NCBI GenBank assembly: GCA_002697405.1
Contig: NZVP01000033.1
Coordinates: forward strand, 5,293-11,458
Reading direction: 5' to 3'
DNA: 6,166 bases
Source: Flammeovirgaceae bacterium
GTDB lineage: Bacteria; Bacteroidota; Bacteroidia; Cytophagales; MED-G16
The notes beneath the pieces were generated by a model. The model saw only the letters and a program-made list of their open reading frames with translations. It had not been told where the DNA came from and ran no database searches. Positions 1 through 6,166 of this stretch are shown piece after piece; the first letter of the stretch is position 1; the number at the start of each line of letters is the position of its first letter. Made by a program: the position numbers and the translations under genes.

Positions 1-146
1 GCTCTTAATTTGAAGTTCATTTCTGGATCACCTCCACCTTCCTTTGCAGCAACTGTAATCGCTTTGGATAGTTTTGGAAAAAGTTTAGACATTTTATCCC
101 ATCTTTTTTCTTTAGATGCCCTTCTATATTCAAATGCTCTCCCCAT
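1..146 (-). CDS. yebC: YebC/PmpR-family regulator, N-terminal fragment (cut by window edge)
   Basis: The minus strand reads from an ATG at 146-144 to the window edge without a stop, giving the first 48 residues plus part of a 49th codon. It opens with [20 protein letters not shown], followed by [20 protein letters not shown] and NFKLR. This is the diagnostic N-terminal helical domain of the YebC/PmpR family (usually about 240 residues), so roughly four fifths of the protein lies outside. Family members are cytoplasmic proteins described as DNA-binding transcriptional regulators, and more recently linked to relief of ribosome stalling; which role applies here cannot be told from the fragment. 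The gene diverges from guaA across a 96-bp AT-rich spacer. No Shine-Dalgarno sequence precedes the start. The residues resemble the Campylobacterota version I remember ([16 protein letters not shown]) more than the common Bacteroidota one (FEFRKARKMKRW). Family assignment is firm; function is open. Confidence 0.9.
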   Translation of the reverse strand, partial: MGRAFEYRRASKEKRWDKMSKLFPKLSKAITVAAKEGGGDPEMNFKLR

Positions 147-242
147 AGTTTTATATAAATAATTTATAAATTATACATAATAACTAAATTACAAAATATA
201 GATTTAATTAGTCTATTATAAATCCTAAGTTTAATTTTGCAG
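147..242. promoter_or_regulatory. divergent promoter region between yebC and guaA
   Basis: These 96 bases separate two genes that point away from each other, so promoters for both should lie here. The stretch is almost all A and T. It holds a perfect 16-bp palindrome at 159-174 (ATAATTTATAAATTAT), close to the yebC start, which could be an operator but may be chance in such a composition. On the plus strand TAATTTTG at 232-239 fits the Bacteroidota -7 consensus TAnnTTTG, but it lies 3 bases before the guaA ATG and lacks a TTTG -33 partner. TATTATAAAT at 214-223 is another -10-like run, with TTACAA at 189-194 as a poor -35. On the minus strand TATATTTTG (192-200) is one base off the -7 spacing. 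I see no riboswitch-like structure and cannot choose among the promoter candidates. Confidence 0.45.
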
Positions 243-1769
243 ATGGAGGAAAAGATTTTAATCCTAGATTTCGGATCACAATACACTCAGCTAATTGCCA
301 GAAGAATTAGAGAACTTAATATTTATTGTGAAATATTTCCATTTAATAAGATACCAGAAATTACATCTGAATATTTTGGAATAATATTGTCGGGTAGTCC
401 TTATTCGGTTCATGATAAAGATTCACCTAAAATTGAGTTTGAAAAGTTTAATGATTTACCAGTTCTTGGCATATGTTATGGTGCTCAATTAATTGCTAAT
501 TTTAATAATTCTGTTATTGAAAAATCTAAAATAAGAGAGTATGGTAGAGCTAAATTGTCTTATGTAGATTCTGAAAATATTTTAATGAAGGGTGTTAAAT
601 CAAATTCGGATGTATGGATGAGTCATGGGGATTCTATAACTGAAATTTCTAATTCTTTTAAAATATTAGCTAGTACTAAAGATGTAAAGGTTACCTCTTA
701 CTTTTTAAAAAATAAAAATTATTATGGTCTTCAATTTCATCCTGAAGTGACACATACAGAATTTGGGAAAAAAATATTGAAAAACTTTTCAGTTGACATT
801 TGCGGTTGTTCTCAATCGTGGAATTCAGAAAAATTTGTAGAATATACAGTTAAGCAAATTAGAAATATCGTAAAAAATGATAGAGTAATTCTTGGTTTAT
901 CGGGTGGTGTTGATTCATCTGTTGCTGCTATGTTAATACATAAAGCAATTGGTGAGAATTTATATTGTGTATTTGTTGATAATGGTTTATTAAGGAAAAA
1001 CGAATTCTCAAATGTTTTATCATCATATAATAATTTAGGTTTAAATGTTATTGGAGTAGATGCTAAACAGCTTTTTTATAATGGATTATTAGGTAAGGTT
1101 GATCCTGAAGATAAAAGAAAATCTATTGGAAATAACTTTATTAAAGTTTTTGAGAAAGAAGCAAATAAAATTGGAGATATAAAATGGTTAGCTCAAGGAA
1201 CAATATATCCAGATGTTATTGAGTCAGTATCTGTTAAAGGTCCTTCCGCAACAATAAAGTCTCATCATAATGTTGGTGGATTGCCAGAAAAAATGAATCT
1301 TAAAATTATTGAGCCTTTAAATTTATTATTTAAAGACGAGGTAAGGAAAGTTGGTAATCAACTTAATATTCCTAATAATATACTTAATAGACATCCTTTT
1401 CCTGGTCCAGGATTAGGTATTAGAATCTTGGGTGAGATTACAAAAGAAAAAGTAGAATTATTACAAAATGCAGATGATATCTATATTTCTTCATTAATTA
1501 GTGAAAATTTATATGATAAAGTATGGCAAGCAGCTACAATTTTACTCCCAGTGAAGTCAGTTGGTGTGATGGGAGATGAAAGAACTTACGAGTACACAAT
1601 TGTACTTAGAGCAGTTACTAGTTTAGATGGAATGACTGCTGATTGGTCAAGATTACCAAATGAGTTTCTTGCTGAAGTATCAAATAAAATAATTAATAAA
1701 GTTAAAGGTATAAATAGAGTTGTTTATGATATATCATCTAAACCTCCAGCAACAATAGAATGGGAATAA
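243..1769 (+). CDS. guaA: GMP synthase (glutamine-hydrolysing)
   Basis: GuaA makes GMP from XMP, ATP and glutamine, the last step of de novo guanine nucleotide synthesis, in the cytoplasm. The 508-residue product is close to the usual length (about 510-525) and is complete. Residues 1-190 form the class I glutamine amidotransferase domain: [11 protein letters not shown] near the start, nucleophile Cys78 in GICYGAQ, and His166/Glu168 in QFHPEV. Residues about 195-390 form the ATP pyrophosphatase domain, with the P-loop SGGVDSS at 220-226 and IYPDVIES at 321-328. The C-terminal dimerisation/XMP-binding domain carries HPFPGPGLG (384-392), [10 protein letters not shown] (441-450) and a final [10 protein letters not shown] chose ATG at 243 because family homology begins with [11 protein letters not shown]; an in-frame TTG at 237 would add two residues and is less likely. 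No Shine-Dalgarno sequence is present; a GGAGG lies just inside the gene. The next gene follows after one base, suggesting one transcript. Confidence 0.98.
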   Translation: MEEKILILDFGSQYTQLIARRIRELNIYCEIFPFNKIPEITSEYFGIILSGSPYSVHDKDSPKIEFEKFNDLPVLGICYGAQLIANFNNSVIEKSKIREYGRAKLSYVDSENILMKGVKSNSDVWMSHGDSITEISNSFKILASTKDVKVTSYFLKNKNYYGLQFHPEVTHTEFGKKILKNFSVDICGCSQSWNSEKFVEYTVKQIRNIVKNDRVILGLSGGVDSSVAAMLIHKAIGENLYCVFVDNGLLRKNEFSNVLSSYNNLGLNVIGVDAKQLFYNGLLGKVDPEDKRKSIGNNFIKVFEKEANKIGDIKWLAQGTIYPDVIESVSVKGPSATIKSHHNVGGLPEKMNLKIIEPLNLLFKDEVRKVGNQLNIPNNILNRHPFPGPGLGIRILGEITKEKVELLQNADDIYISSLISENLYDKVWQAATILLPVKSVGVMGDERTYEYTIVLRAVTSLDGMTADWSRLPNEFLAEVSNKIINKVKGINRVVYDISSKPPATIEWE

Positions 1770-1770
1770 A

Positions 1771-3528
1771 ATGAAGTTTAAAATTTTTTTAATATTAATA
1801 TTAGTCTCTCATAATTTATTTTCTCAATCAAATTATTCAGCATTTATTAAGTTAAAACGTCTTTTTTTAGAAGAAAAATATAATCAAGTCATTGAATTAG
1901 AGAATTATACTGATAAAAAAAATGAATTTTATCCCTATACTCTTTTTTACAAAGCTGTTTCAGAATATAAAACTAATTCTATAGAAAAATCTAGAAATTA
2001 TTTCAATGAAATTATTAAGTTATTTCCTAATTGGTCTCAAATTGATGAAGTTTATTATTGGTTAGTTAAGTTAGATTTTTATGATAAATCAATAGGTGAA
2101 GCTCTAAAAAACTTTTCTAATATTAATAAACTTAATATAAGAGATGAGCTATATCCAGAAATGGATCCTTTCTTAGAAGATATACCTTCGTCACAACTAT
2201 ATAAATACTATAATTCTTACCCTGAAAATAAATCAATAGCTAAGTATTATGGTAGATTTTTATTAAAAGAATATTTAAGTCAAGACGTGATAAACGAGAT
2301 AAATAAAATTCTAAAAATTGTTGAGAATGATGATCTTTTTGTTTCGGATGAATCAAAATTTAGAGTTGCGATTTTACTTCCATTTATGTTTGATGGATTA
2401 GATAATAATTTTTTTATAAAAAATAATGATTTTATAATGGATCTCTATTCAGGAATAAATTATGGTTTTAAAAATAATGATTCAATTATTTCAAATATTG
2501 AGATTCTGACATTTGATTCTAGACGAGATCCGGATGTTGTTAAAAAATTAATTAGTAATGGAAGTTTAGAATCTGTTGATTTAATTATAGGTCCATTATA
2601 TAGTAAGCCTATAGATATTATAAAACAATTCTGTTTAGAGAATAAAATTATTATGATAAATCCATTATCATCAAATAACAGAATTATTGATGATAATAAT
2701 TACAGTTTTTTATTTAAACCATCAATAAAGACTGTTGCAAAGAGAGTAGCTGAGTATTCTATTGAAAATTTTTCAGAAAATAAGAATTCAATAATTTTTT
2801 ATGAGAGAAATTATCAAGACTCACTGATTGCTGAATTATATAAACAAGAATTAGACTCAAATGATTTTAATATAATTTATTCTCAATCAGTCGGTCTAGA
2901 AGATTCTAGACTAATATTAGATTCGCTAGCTAGTACTTATGAGTATATTCTTTCAGATTCATTATTTGATACATTATCTAATGTTTCTGATATAATAATA
3001 AAAGAGGGTAGAGGAATTGATGATTTAGATACTACATATATGTATACTGAAAAATTTTATATAGAAAATGATAGTATTGGTCATGTATTTATTTCTTCTA
3101 AAAATTCTCTGTTTGCTTCTAATGCAATAAGTGCATTAGACATAAGAAATGATACTATCCCTTTAATTGGGTATTCAGATTGGATAGACTATAATGTTAT
3201 ATCTGTTGACCAATTCCAAGATATTGATATAAGAATGATTGGAACTAATTTTTTTGAAAAAGAGAACAATACTTATAAGTCTATAGATAGATTTTTTAGA
3301 TCAAATTACAAGAGAAAATTATCTAATAATTTTTTACTAGGTTATGATTTAATTAATATGATAATAAGTATCAATAGTATTTACGGTAAATATTTTCAGT
3401 TTGGATTAAGAAACGAAAAAGAAATAAAGACCAATTTATTATCTAACCCTTTTTATCTAGAATTTAATGACAATCAAAATGTCAAAATATATAAAGTAGA
3501 TAATTTTAAAATTGAATCAATTAATTAA
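1771..3528 (+). CDS. secreted TPR-like/PBP1-fold protein (LpoA-like layout)
   Basis: This is a 585-residue exported protein of unproven function. Residues 1-19 are a Sec signal peptide (MKFK, hydrophobic FLILILV, then LFSQS), probably cleaved around the SQ; there is no lipobox cysteine, so it should be soluble in the periplasm. Residues about 22-185 are helical and TPR-like (AFIKLKRLFLEEKYNQVIEL, then FYKAVSEYKTNSIEKSRNYF). From about 197 a type-1 periplasmic-binding fold begins: FRVAILLPF, a segment LYSGINYGF, DLIIGPLYSKP at 270-280, IIMINPLSSNN at 293-303, and later GHVFISSKNSLFASN and IPLIGYSDW. That order (TPR-like plus PBP1 fold) matches the peptidoglycan-synthase activator LpoA, and flavobacterial relatives that I recall next to guaA carry LysM plus PBP1 fold; no LysM is visible here. 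Roughly residues 376-436 look like an acidic insertion. It starts one base after guaA, so translation is probably coupled. It could instead be an ABC-transporter-type solute binder, but no transporter genes lie beside it. Confidence 0.8.
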   Translation: MKFKIFLILILVSHNLFSQSNYSAFIKLKRLFLEEKYNQVIELENYTDKKNEFYPYTLFYKAVSEYKTNSIEKSRNYFNEIIKLFPNWSQIDEVYYWLVKLDFYDKSIGEALKNFSNINKLNIRDELYPEMDPFLEDIPSSQLYKYYNSYPENKSIAKYYGRFLLKEYLSQDVINEINKILKIVENDDLFVSDESKFRVAILLPFMFDGLDNNFFIKNNDFIMDLYSGINYGFKNNDSIISNIEILTFDSRRDPDVVKKLISNGSLESVDLIIGPLYSKPIDIIKQFCLENKIIMINPLSSNNRIIDDNNYSFLFKPSIKTVAKRVAEYSIENFSENKNSIIFYERNYQDSLIAELYKQELDSNDFNIIYSQSVGLEDSRLILDSLASTYEYILSDSLFDTLSNVSDIIIKEGRGIDDLDTTYMYTEKFYIENDSIGHVFISSKNSLFASNAISALDIRNDTIPLIGYSDWIDYNVISVDQFQDIDIRMIGTNFFEKENNTYKSIDRFFRSNYKRKLSNNFLLGYDLINMIISINSIYGKYFQFGLRNEKEIKTNLLSNPFYLEFNDNQNVKIYKVDNFKIESIN

Positions 3529-5285
3529 TCAATTCTATATTCCATTCTCATTTGGAATGGATCATAAAAATCATTTTTAATCATACTTTCTATCAGCCAA
3601 TTATTTTTTATAAATGGATCTAAAACACTTTTGGTTTGTTGAAGAGAAGAAATTATTCTTTCAATTTCTGTTTTTTGTTTTGGATATTCAATTATTTGAT
3701 ACTCTTCAACATCTGCTAAATCAGCTGCTAAATTAATAGCATCATTAAATTCACCTACAATATCAATAAGATTTAATTCTTTCCCTTCATTACCATAGTA
3801 TACTCTTCCTCTAGCAAGATTATCAACTTGATTAATACTCATTGACCTTCCATCAGCTACTGTTGATAAAAAGTCAGTATAAATTTGATTAATACCTCTT
3901 TGAACTAATTTTTTTTCGTCCTCCTCTAATGGCTTAAATGGATCAATTTCTCCAATATTTTTATTGGTTTTTATCTGATCAGTTGTTATTCTAAGTTTGT
4001 CATTTAATAGACCAGACATTTCTGGAAATAAACCAAAAACACCAATAGATCCAACAATAGATCCACTGGAAGCAATTAATGTGTCTGCTGGCATAGAAAT
4101 ATAATATCCTCCTGAAGCACACACATCCGACATATAAGCTATTAAAGGTTTTTCCTTATTTAATAATTCAAGTTCCCTAGCTATTAGATCAGATGCAAAT
4201 GCACTACCTCCTCCAGAGTTCACATATAGAATTACTGATTTTATATTTTTATTTTTTTTGATTTTTTTAATTTCCTTTATGATCGATTCTGAATAAATAC
4301 CATCATCTCCTGATCCAGGAAGAATACCTCCAATTGCATATAATACAGCTATTTTATTTCTATTGTATTTATTATTTTTAATCGTTTTTCGGTATTTAAG
4401 TAAAGAAATCTTTTTGTAAGAACTATCTACATTATTTTTTAAATAATTTACCATCTCATCCTCATAAATTAAGCTATCAATTAATTTGTTATTTAATGCA
4501 TCATTTGCAAGTTCAGTTTCAAAATTTTCTATCATTTTAAATAAATCATCTTTTTCAATCGATCTAGAAATAGATATTTTATTTAGATAATTTGACATTC
4601 TATATTCTAGTAAGTTTAAGTATTGTTCTTCATTTTCTTTACTAAAATCTGTTCTTACATACGTTTCTGCAGCACCTTTATATTCTCCAACCCTAAAAAG
4701 ATTAATATTAATACCTAATTCGTCAAGCATATTTTTATAAAAGAACTCACTTATTCCAAAACCACTTACTGATATAAATCCAGGAGGTGATATTGCCATA
4801 AAGTCTGCAACTGAAGAAATAAAATAAGCACCTTTAGTTTGCAGATCAGCATAAGAATATATGGGTTTTTTCTTCTTAAATTCTTCAAGGATATTTCTAA
4901 CCTTTTCAGCTTTATTAAAACTTATTCCAACATTTTCCACATTAAGATATATCCCTTTAATATTTTCATCTTCAGCTGCTTTATTAATTATGCTTTCAAA
5001 TGTTCTAAGACTTATTTTTTCGGTTTTTTTATTGTCAATTAGTGGAAGTGGCAATGGTATTTCAAAGTTTAAATCTAACTCATCGGCTTTGGTATCTCTA
5101 TCACCAATAACATTTAAATTATTTATATGTAATAAACTATTTTTTGAGACATATATCTCTTCTTCAGTATTTGGAGAAAATAGAGCACCAATAACACTAA
5201 AGAAAATCAATAACAATACAAATGCTATTCCAAGAGAAAGAATACCTTTTATTGCTCCTAAAAATATTTCTTTTAAAAATTTCAT
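3525..5285 (-). CDS. sppA: signal peptide peptidase SppA, 67-kDa type
   Basis: SppA is an inner-membrane serine protease (peptidase family S49) with a Ser/Lys dyad that degrades cleaved signal peptides and other membrane fragments. The 586-residue product has the full duplicated 67K layout. A membrane anchor spans about residues 12-36 (LSLGIAFVLLLIFFSVIGAL). The first S49 repeat, about 90-235, carries the presumed catalytic Lys203 in RVGEYKGAAE, matching Lys209 of E. coli. The second, about 310-520, carries the presumed nucleophile Ser391 in CASGGYYIS, matching Ser409, followed by GSIGVFG. One oddity: the conserved NSPGGS before the active site reads NSGGGS (356-361). The ATG at 5285-5283 lies 11 bp after the kdsB stop with no clear Shine-Dalgarno sequence, so it is probably co-transcribed with kdsB. 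Its 3' end overlaps the convergent PBP1-fold gene by 4 bp. A lysine-rich stretch near 336-350 is encoded by long A runs but stays in frame. Confidence 0.96.
   Translation of the reverse strand: MKFLKEIFLGAIKGILSLGIAFVLLLIFFSVIGALFSPNTEEEIYVSKNSLLHINNLNVIGDRDTKADELDLNFEIPLPLPLIDNKKTEKISLRTFESIINKAAEDENIKGIYLNVENVGISFNKAEKVRNILEEFKKKKPIYSYADLQTKGAYFISSVADFMAISPPGFISVSGFGISEFFYKNMLDELGININLFRVGEYKGAAETYVRTDFSKENEEQYLNLLEYRMSNYLNKISISRSIEKDDLFKMIENFETELANDALNNKLIDSLIYEDEMVNYLKNNVDSSYKKISLLKYRKTIKNNKYNRNKIAVLYAIGGILPGSGDDGIYSESIIKEIKKIKKNKNIKSVILYVNSGGGSAFASDLIARELELLNKEKPLIAYMSDVCASGGYYISMPADTLIASSGSIVGSIGVFGLFPEMSGLLNDKLRITTDQIKTNKNIGEIDPFKPLEEDEKKLVQRGINQIYTDFLSTVADGRSMSINQVDNLARGRVYYGNEGKELNLIDIVGEFNDAINLAADLADVEEYQIIEYPKQKTEIERIISSLQQTKSVLDPFIKNNWLIESMIKNDFYDPFQMRMEYRID
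3541..3561. terminator. weak hairpin at the convergent gene junction
   Basis: TCCATTC at 3541-3547 pairs with GAATGGA at 3555-3561, giving a 7-bp stem with three G-C pairs and a 7-base loop. It begins 13 bases after the stop codon of the PBP1-fold gene and lies inside the last codons of sppA. Since the two genes overlap, any terminator must sit within coding sequence, and this is the best hairpin I see there. Neither side has an immediate T tract: on the plus strand the next T run starts about ten bases on, and the minus side reads ATATAGAATTGA. It is therefore only a candidate. Confidence 0.22.
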
Positions 5286-5296
5286 AAAACTTTTAT

Positions 5297-6007
5297 TTAA
5301 TTGACATAATTTTCGGCTAAGATAAGATCTTCTTTTGTATCTACACTAAAACTATCAGAATTAGTGATTTTAACCTTTATCTTAAACTCGTTTTCTAACC
5401 ATCTAAGTTGTTCTAGAGACTCACTTATTTCTAGACTTGATGGAGGTAATGAAATAATTTTTTTTAAAGTAATAGGATCATAAGCATATATACATATATG
5501 TTTAAAATAATTTTTTTTCTTGTATTGATAAGGTATCAATGATCTTGAAAAGTACATAGCTTCATTTTTATTATTAATTACTACCTTCATTATTGATTTA
5601 CGCTCTAAATCTTTTGAATATTTCTCTTTTTTAATCAATGTACATATTTGATTAGGTTTTCTACATATAGATATTATATCTGATAATTGTTCTTTTTTAA
5701 TGAATGGTTCATCTCCTTGAATATTCACTATAAAATCATATTCACTATCTAATTTTTTATAAGCTTCAAAAACTCTTTCAGTTCCATTTAAAGGGTTATT
5801 TGATGTCATAATAACTTTACCAAACTCATTTACATGATCATATATCTCTTTATTTGGAGTCGCGACTATTACTTTATTAAATAATTTTGAGTTTAGTACT
5901 GATTCATAAACTCTTTTGATCATAGATTTTCCTCCTATATCAATAAGGGGTTTTCCTGGAAGTCTGGAAGATTCCATTCTAGCGGGAATTATGCCAATAA
6001 TTTTCAT
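5297..6007 (-). CDS. kdsB: 3-deoxy-manno-octulosonate cytidylyltransferase (CMP-Kdo synthetase)
   Basis: KdsB activates Kdo with CTP to CMP-Kdo, the donor for the first sugars of the LPS inner core; it acts in the cytoplasm. The 236-residue product is slightly shorter than typical (about 245-250) but spans the whole fold. Visible family marks are the nucleotide-binding start IIPARMESSRLPGKPL (6-21), NGTER at 74-78, NIQGDEPFI (95-103) with presumed metal ligand Asp99, YFSRSLIPY (152-160), LEQLRWLE (198-205) and VDTKEDL (222-228) with the second presumed metal ligand Asp223. Some usually conserved positions differ: VATD reads VATP (residue 51), SGTER reads NGTER, and HxGIYAY reads HICIYAY (Cys172). 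Its ATG directly abuts the stop of the upstream nfeD gene, with AAAAAGG a few bases before it as a possible ribosome site, so translation is likely coupled; sppA follows after 11 bp. A paralogue with shifted sugar preference (a KpsU- or Kdo8N-type enzyme) is possible but less likely. Confidence 0.94.
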   Translation of the reverse strand: MKIIGIIPARMESSRLPGKPLIDIGGKSMIKRVYESVLNSKLFNKVIVATPNKEIYDHVNEFGKVIMTSNNPLNGTERVFEAYKKLDSEYDFIVNIQGDEPFIKKEQLSDIISICRKPNQICTLIKKEKYSKDLERKSIMKVVINNKNEAMYFSRSLIPYQYKKKNYFKHICIYAYDPITLKKIISLPPSSLEISESLEQLRWLENEFKIKVKITNSDSFSVDTKEDLILAENYVN

Positions 6008-6166
6008 TTATGCCTTTTTAACCTTTAATGAGGAGCCTTCTACGCTAACTACTATAATATTCTTATTTTTTTCAATAAAATCACCTTCAGTAGAAGCATC
6101 AAAAATTTGACTGTCAATCTTTATTTTTCCACTAGGTCTTAAAACAGTAAAAGATTTTCCTTTTTT
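6008..6166 (-). CDS. nfeD: NfeD-family membrane protein, C-terminal fragment (cut by window edge)
   Basis: The minus strand is open from the window edge (6166) to a TAA at 6010-6008, giving the last 52 residues of a protein. Two segments, TVLRPSGKIKIDSQIFDAST and EGDFIEKNKNIIVVSVEGSS, match the soluble OB-fold domain that ends NfeD proteins (family pattern LRPSGK, I-D, DA-EG-FIEKG, V-V-V-EG). The family consists of membrane proteins, often encoded beside stomatin/prohibitin-type partners; long members also have a ClpP-like serine protease domain at the N-terminus. Which form this is cannot be told, since the membrane and protease parts would lie beyond the window. The usual FIEKG reads FIEKN, a minor change. 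The stop codon touches the kdsB start with no spacer, so nfeD, kdsB and sppA appear to be one operon whose promoter is outside the window. Confidence 0.83.
   Translation of the reverse strand, partial: KKGKSFTVLRPSGKIKIDSQIFDASTEGDFIEKNKNIIVVSVEGSSLKVKKA

Noticed and set aside
237..242. In-frame TTG start six bases upstream of the guaA ATG
   Set aside because: It adds only Met-Gln, has no ribosome site, and family homology fits the ATG at 243 directly.
147..242. Purine riboswitch upstream of guaA
   Set aside because: The 96-bp spacer is nearly all A/T and shows no conserved three-way-junction elements or G-C stems.
245..257. GGAGG just inside guaA, spaced suitably before an ATT codon
   Set aside because: An ATT start would drop the first residues; the Glu-Glu-Lys codons produce the GGAGG by chance, and an ATG is available.
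1771..3528. Reading the PBP1-fold gene as an amino-acid ABC transporter binding protein
   Set aside because: The fold is shared, but the TPR-like N-terminal part, the insertion and the lack of permease or ATPase neighbours make a transporter role unsupported; kept only as an alternative.
4839..5304. Plus-strand open frames opposite the sppA 5' end
   Set aside because: They are antisense shadows of sppA with Phe/Ile/Ser-rich products and no family features.
5916..6110. Plus-strand open frame opposite kdsB and nfeD
   Set aside because: It overlaps two well-supported minus-strand genes and its product has no recognisable motif.

Overview
The window looks like an ordinary chromosomal segment of a very AT-rich Bacteroidota bacterium, probably a flavobacteria-like lineage with a compact genome. 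Three things support this. First, the GMP synthetase has the form I associate with Bacteroidota ([19 protein letters not shown] block, PPATIEWE C-terminus). Second, it is followed by a secreted periplasmic-binding-fold protein, a context I recall from flavobacteria. Third, starts mostly lack Shine-Dalgarno sequences and spacers are nearly absent. A Kdo-activating enzyme indicates a Gram-negative, LPS-bearing envelope. The taxonomic placement is inference from remembered family sequences; no search was run.

Layout: (1) positions 1-146, minus strand, the first 48 codons of a YebC/PmpR-family protein, cut by the window edge. (2) 147-242, a 96-bp divergent promoter region made almost entirely of A and T. 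(3) 243-3528, plus strand, a two-gene unit: guaA (GMP synthetase) and, one base later, a secreted protein with a TPR-like helical N-terminal part and a type-1 periplasmic-binding (PBP1) fold. (4) 3525-6166, minus strand, a three-gene unit read right to left: the C-terminal end of an NfeD-family membrane protein (cut by the window edge), kdsB (CMP-Kdo synthetase) with no spacer, and sppA (67-kDa-type membrane protease) 11 bp further on. The two units run tail to tail and overlap by 4 bp.

Functionally, guaA is purine housekeeping. The other complete genes concern the envelope: a periplasmic PBP1-fold protein whose layout resembles the peptidoglycan-synthase activator LpoA, LPS core precursor activation (KdsB), and inner-membrane proteolysis (SppA, with NfeD, a family often tied to membrane proteases or stomatins). 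All five coding regions read cleanly without frameshifts. I see no tRNA, rRNA, mobile element, CRISPR array, riboswitch or long repeat.

I did not find a clear new biological system. The points most worth a second look are the LpoA-like layout of the PBP1-fold protein and its probable insertion, the nfeD-kdsB-sppA gene order, altered residues in otherwise conserved SppA and KdsB motifs, and a YebC N-terminus that resembles the Campylobacterota type more than the usual Bacteroidota one.
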